The notes beneath the pieces were generated by a model. That model searched no databases. It was not told the DNA's origin and was given only the letters and a program-made list of their open reading frames with translations. From NCBI RefSeq assembly GCF_003352085.1, contig NZ_CP025804.1, positions 2,108,001-2,172,000 on the forward strand: a stretch of DNA of 64,000 nucleotides. Reading direction: 5' to 3'. Below are positions 60,400 through 64,000 of this stretch, in pieces (position 1 is the stretch's first letter; the number at the start of each line of letters is the position of its first letter). The position numbers were made by a program, and so were the translations under genes. This DNA is from Sulfitobacter sp. SK012 (GTDB taxonomy: Bacteria; Pseudomonadota; Alphaproteobacteria; Rhodobacterales; Rhodobacteraceae).

Positions 60400-61161
60400 A
60401 TGGCCCGGCGCAAGAAAATCTACGAAGGTAAGGCAAAGATCCTGTATGAAGGCCCAGAGCCCGGCACGATCGTGCAGTACTTCAAAGATGATGCAACGGC
60501 GTTCAACGCTCAGAAAAAAGACGTGATTGACGGCAAGGGCGTGCTGAACAATCGATTGTCTGAGTATTTCATGACCGGTCTGAACCAGATAGGCGTGCCG
60601 ACGCATTTCATCAAACGACTTAACATGCGCGAACAGCTTGTACGTCAGGTTGAGATTATTCCGCTGGAAGTAATCGTGCGCAACTATGCGGCCGGCACCA
60701 TTGCCACGCGTCTCGGGATTGAAGAAGGCACACAGCTGCCGCGTCCTATTGTTGAATACAGCTACAAGGACGACTCGCTTGGTGATCCGTTGGTCAGCGA
60801 AGAGCATATCGCTGCGTTCGGTTGGGCCAGCCAGCAGGACATGGATGACATCCTAAGCCTGGCACTTCGGGTCAATGATTTTCTATCCGGTGTTATGTAC
60901 GGCGTTGGCATCAAGCTGGTGGACTTCAAGATTGAGATTGGGCGCGTCTATGATGGCGATTTCCAGCGTTTGATTGTTGCCGATGAAATCAGTCCAGATT
61001 CGTGCCGGCTTTGGGATATTGAAACAGGCCGAAAGCTCGACAAGGACGTGTTCCGACGCGATCTGGGGTCTCTTGCTGATGCCTACACTGAAGTGGCGCG
61101 CCGGTTGGGCGTGATGCCCAAGACGTCGACACCAATTACCAAACCTACGCTCATTAATTAA
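60400..61161 (+). CDS. purC: SAICAR synthase
   Basis: 253 residues from ATG 60400. Step 8 of purine synthesis: CAIR + Asp + [52 protein letters not shown], and [13 protein letters not shown] with [16 protein letters not shown] are the family motifs. It leads the purC-purS-purQ row. Confidence 0.98.
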   Translation: MARRKKIYEGKAKILYEGPEPGTIVQYFKDDATAFNAQKKDVIDGKGVLNNRLSEYFMTGLNQIGVPTHFIKRLNMREQLVRQVEIIPLEVIVRNYAAGTIATRLGIEEGTQLPRPIVEYSYKDDSLGDPLVSEEHIAAFGWASQQDMDDILSLALRVNDFLSGVMYGVGIKLVDFKIEIGRVYDGDFQRLIVADEISPDSCRLWDIETGRKLDKDVFRRDLGSLADAYTEVARRLGVMPKTSTPITKPTLIN

Positions 61162-61228
61162 GACGCTCCGTTTGGGGCGTTGTCGAAATTTTGAGCTTAA
61201 AATGACAGATGAAGCAGGGGAATTGACC

Positions 61229-61459
61229 ATGAAGGCACGGGTGCATGTGATGCTCAAAAACGGAGTGCTGGATCCGCAGGGCGAGGCCGTGCGCCATGCG
61301 CTTGGAGCCATGGGATTTGACGGGGTCAAAGGCGTGCGTCAGGGCAAGGTTATTGAACTGGACCTGGCCGATGGTTCTACCCAAGACGACGTGACGGCGA
61401 TGTGTGAAAAGCTATTGGCGAATACGGTTATTGAATCCTATTCGGTGGAGATGGCCTGA
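61229..61459 (+). CDS. purS: FGAM synthase subunit PurS
   Basis: 76 residues. [44 protein letters not shown] is typical PurS, the small subunit that bridges PurQ and PurL. ATG 61229 was chosen over ATG 61202 by family length and ribosome site. Its stop overlaps purQ's start by one base. Confidence 0.96.
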   Translation: MKARVHVMLKNGVLDPQGEAVRHALGAMGFDGVKGVRQGKVIELDLADGSTQDDVTAMCEKLLANTVIESYSVEMA

Positions 61460-62127
61460 TGCGCGCAGCGGTTGTTGTGTTCCCAGGATCGAACTGTGAT
61501 CGGGATCTGGCCGTAGCTTTTGAAGCTGCTGGAGCTGACGTCAGTATGGTCTGGCACAAAGATACTGACCTTCCGGATGGTATTGATATCGTTGGTATTC
61601 CTGGTGGGTTTTCCTACGGTGATTACCTGCGTTGTGGTGCGATTGCAGCGAATTCACCGATCTGCAAATCGGTGGCGGCGCATGCGGCGCGTGGCGGTTA
61701 TGTCTTGGGTGTTTGTAACGGATTTCAGGTCCTGACCGAAACGGGTTTGCTGCCCGGAGCGTTGCTGCGCAATGCGGGGCTGAAGTACATTTGCAAGACG
61801 GTTGGCCTAAAGGTCGCGACGTCGGCTTCTGACTTTACTGCCGGCTACAATGCGGGTGATGTCATCGACATTCCAATCGCGCATCACGATGGCAATTATT
61901 TTGCCGATGATGAAACGATAGCAGCCTTGGAAGCCGAAGACCGGATCGCCTTTACCTATACTGACAATCCTAATGGTGCGCGGGCAGATATTGCTGGCAT
62001 TTTATCAAAGAACCGGCGTGTTTTGGGGATGATGCCACACCCGGAGCGTGCCGCGGACACAGGCCACGGCGGAACCGACGGGGTGGCGCTCTTCCGCGCA
62101 TTGTCAGGGGCGCTGACGAGGGCTTGA
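61459..62127 (+). CDS. purQ: FGAM synthase glutaminase subunit PurQ
   Basis: 222 residues. Class I glutamine amidotransferase: [22 protein letters not shown], nucleophile Cys in [11 protein letters not shown], and the His-Glu pair in MPHPERA. It supplies ammonia to PurL, whose gene is not in the window. Confidence 0.98.
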   Translation: MRAAVVVFPGSNCDRDLAVAFEAAGADVSMVWHKDTDLPDGIDIVGIPGGFSYGDYLRCGAIAANSPICKSVAAHAARGGYVLGVCNGFQVLTETGLLPGALLRNAGLKYICKTVGLKVATSASDFTAGYNAGDVIDIPIAHHDGNYFADDETIAALEAEDRIAFTYTDNPNGARADIAGILSKNRRVLGMMPHPERAADTGHGGTDGVALFRALSGALTRA

Positions 62128-62163
62128 CTTGAGGTGGGCTTCGCGCCCGCGTAGGTTATTGCC

Positions 62164-63921
62164 ATGGATTCTGCGGGGGCAAATGATCTGAACAATGTGA
62201 TTAACTGGCGGGTCCGGTTGGCGTTTGTCGTTTTGATGATGCTGGCGGTTTTAACAATAACGGTGACCAACAGGCTGCTGACGGATCGATTCACTGAAAG
62301 CACGCGCAGCCGGGCTGAGCTGAGGTTGGCGTTGTACAGCGGCAATCTGCTGGCTGATCTGCGCCAGAATGCAATTGTTCCACAGTTGTTGGGGCGCGAC
62401 CCCACATTGATCAATGCGCTCCAGTCGGCGAATTATTCGCTCTCGACCCAGCGGTTGATTTCATTCGTTGAGGAAATCGGGGCCGCATCGTTGATGCTGT
62501 TTGATATTGATGGACGCACGGTTGCCGCAACAGACCGCAACCGATTGGGATCTGCCCATAAAAGCGAAGCCTATTTTGTGGACGCGGTCCGATCAAACGC
62601 GACGATCTTTAGTGTCATCCAGCAAGCCCCTGGCGGGTACCGGTTTTTCTATTCACGGCGCATTCAGGATGGCGGCACGACGATCGGCGTGATCGCAGTT
62701 GAAGTCGATTTGCAGAAATTTCAGCGTGCTTGGGCGGGTATTTCTGATGCGGTCATCGTGACAGATAGTACTGGGCAGATTGTGCTGGCAACGGAACCGC
62801 GTTGGCGCGGGCTGACCGAGGAAGTGGCGCTGGCTAATCAAACGCCGCAAAGCGCGATTGAGCGCGCAATTCAGGCAACCACGGATTGGTCCGCACTGGC
62901 CCCTGATGCGTATCTGCGCGGCGAAGCGGTGATGCGGATGAGCGCGCGGGTCAATTTTCGCGGGTGGCGCATGGCGTCTTACACCACCTACGCAAGTGTG
63001 CGCGAGAAGGTGAATGGGGTTTTGGCGCTTGAGGTCATGGGATTTGCGATTCTACTGGCGCTGAGCTTTTATGCATTGAGCCGCCGCACCGCAGGGAAGG
63101 CCGCACTTTTCCAACGAGAGTCGGCAGAGTTGCGCGCACTGAACGTTGCCTTGCAGCGGGAAATTGCCGAACGAAAACGCGTGCAAGAGACGCTCGCAGT
63201 GGCCGAACAGACCCTTGAACAATCAAGTAAATTGGCCGCGTTGGGCGAGATGTCTGCAGCCGTAAGTCACGAGCTGAACCAACCGCTTGCAGCGATGAAA
63301 ACCTACCTTGCGGGGGCACGGCTTTTGCTAAGGCGCAACCGTCAAGAAGAGGCGCTGTCATCGTTTGGGCGCATCGACGATTTGATCGAGCGTATGGGCG
63401 CGATCACACGGCAGCTCAAGTCTTATGCCCGCAAAGGCCAAGAGGTGTTTTCCCCTGTGAATATGGGCGATGCGCTTGCCTCAAGCCTGTCCATGATGGA
63501 GCCACAGCTGCGCCAACGCCAAGTGCAAATCACCCGCATATTACCCGAAGCTCCGGTGCAGGTGATGGGCGACCGGATGCGGATTGAACAGGTCTTGGTG
63601 AACTTGCTGCGCAACGCTCTTGATGCGACCCAGTCTGAGCGCGCGCCCTTGGTCGAGATCATACTTTCAGCCGGCGAAACGGCCACACTAACAGTGCGGG
63701 ACAACGGCCCTGGGATCGAAGATCTCGATGCGCTCTTTGAGCCATTTTACACGACAAAGAGACCGGGCGACGGCGTGGGCTTGGGCCTTGCCATTTCCTC
63801 GGGTATTGTGAACGACCTTGGGGGCCGGTTGACGGCGCGCAACGGCCAGCAGGGCGGTGCGGTATTCGAGGTCCAGCTGCCGATTTATGAAAACGACAGC
63901 ACAACAAAAGCGGCGGAGTAA
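62164..63921 (+). CDS. dctB: DctB-like sensor histidine kinase
   Basis: 585 residues. Two membrane helices (18-36 and about 288-306) enclose a large double-PAS periplasmic sensor (SLMLFDIDGRTVAATDRNRLG, IVTDSTGQIVLATE). A coiled coil (ALQREIAERKRVQETLAVAEQTLEQSSKLAALGEM) leads to the H-box with H369 (AVSHELNQPLAAMKTYLAG) and the ATPase domain (NLLRNALDATQ, VRDNGPGIEDLD, GVGLGLAISSGIV). C4-dicarboxylate sensing is the DctB role; the ligand here is inferred. Response-regulator gene follows by 4 nt. Confidence 0.93.
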   Translation: MDSAGANDLNNVINWRVRLAFVVLMMLAVLTITVTNRLLTDRFTESTRSRAELRLALYSGNLLADLRQNAIVPQLLGRDPTLINALQSANYSLSTQRLISFVEEIGAASLMLFDIDGRTVAATDRNRLGSAHKSEAYFVDAVRSNATIFSVIQQAPGGYRFFYSRRIQDGGTTIGVIAVEVDLQKFQRAWAGISDAVIVTDSTGQIVLATEPRWRGLTEEVALANQTPQSAIERAIQATTDWSALAPDAYLRGEAVMRMSARVNFRGWRMASYTTYASVREKVNGVLALEVMGFAILLALSFYALSRRTAGKAALFQRESAELRALNVALQREIAERKRVQETLAVAEQTLEQSSKLAALGEMSAAVSHELNQPLAAMKTYLAGARLLLRRNRQEEALSSFGRIDDLIERMGAITRQLKSYARKGQEVFSPVNMGDALASSLSMMEPQLRQRQVQITRILPEAPVQVMGDRMRIEQVLVNLLRNALDATQSERAPLVEIILSAGETATLTVRDNGPGIEDLDALFEPFYTTKRPGDGVGLGLAISSGIVNDLGGRLTARNGQQGGAVFEVQLPIYENDSTTKAAE

Positions 63922-63925
63922 ACAC

Positions 63926-64000
63926 ATGGCAAAGGCAATGAAGATCGCGATCGTGGACGACGAACAGGACATGCGGCAATCAATCAGCCAGTGGTTGGCC
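63926..64000 (+). CDS. dctD: Response regulator, 5' end only (DctD-like)
   Basis: First 25 residues before the right edge: MAKAMKIAIVDDEQDMRQSI, then SQWLA. The acidic pair D11-D12 and DEQDMR start a receiver domain of the DctD/NtrC kind. Pairing with the DctB-like kinase 4 nt upstream is clear; the rest lies outside the window. Confidence 0.88.
   Translation, partial: MAKAMKIAIVDDEQDMRQSISQWLA

Noticed and set aside
1..64000. CRISPR arrays or rRNA genes
   Set aside because: No regularly spaced direct repeats and no rRNA-like sequence were seen.

Overview
The window reads as a chromosome (or large replicon) segment of a marine alphaproteobacterium of the Rhodobacterales, Roseobacter group. 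The signs are a gene encoding a DUF1476 (F1-ATPase inhibitor zeta) protein beside purC-purS-purQ, a LACTB2-like hydrolase beside an EnvZ-like kinase, betaine-homocysteine methyltransferase and corrinoid genes, and a family of exported proteins and regulators common in that group. I cannot name the species from sequence alone.

Layout. (1) 1-8490, minus strand: a compact VirB type IV secretion operon (virB2, B3, B4, a B7-like lipoprotein, B1-like transglycosylase, B5, B8, B9, and B10 cut by the left edge) with a second lytic transglycosylase at its head. (2) 8.6-22.6 kb: a block dominated by exported proteins: an AraC regulator and a secreted amidohydrolase, then seven co-directional minus-strand genes (porin, HupE/UreJ-like membrane protein and partner, two outer-membrane barrels, an AI-2E/PerM transporter, an exported metallo-hydrolase) headed by a divergent TetR gene. 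(3) 23.1-26.1 kb: the control and recombination end of an integrated element: XRE regulator, two ribbon-helix-helix proteins with twin palindromic operators, a small DNA-binding protein and a tyrosine integrase that runs up to a 49-nt 3' fragment of tRNA-Cys. (4) 26.2-30.7 kb: conserved chromosome with tRNA-Asn, an MBL hydrolase, a sensor kinase and a BamA-like barrel.

(5) 30,784-50,529: a 19.7-kb integrative mobilizable element, the most interesting object here. A 16-bp direct repeat (TGGTAGGCCCGGCAGG) is found at 30,784 and again as the 3' end of an intact CAT-anticodon tRNA at 50,514. An integrase lies just inside the right end and a ColE1/MbeA-type mobilization module lies just inside the left end, so on the excised circle integrase and mobilization genes would be neighbours. 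The relaxase gene carries two further mobilization genes (mobB-like and mobD-like) nested in another reading frame. The cargo is a higBA-like toxin-antitoxin pair, an AhpD-like protein and a dense set of redox/electrophile-type enzymes (Old Yellow Enzyme, quinone-oxidoreductase-like dehydrogenase, flavin/PNPOx-fold protein, Asp-nucleophile alpha/beta hydrolase), small DUF4386/DUF4345 membrane proteins, and five regulators (Crp, TetR, three LysR). Each LysR start codon sits at the edge of an inverted repeat.

(6) 50.6-64.0 kb: conserved chromosome: purM-purN, rnd, a lipoprotein, sufE, a corrinoid/one-carbon group (DUF1638, YbjQ-like, corrinoid protein, radical SAM, bmt), the zeta inhibitor gene, purC-purS-purQ, and a DctB-like kinase with the first codons of its response regulator at the right edge. 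No CRISPR array and no rRNA were seen.
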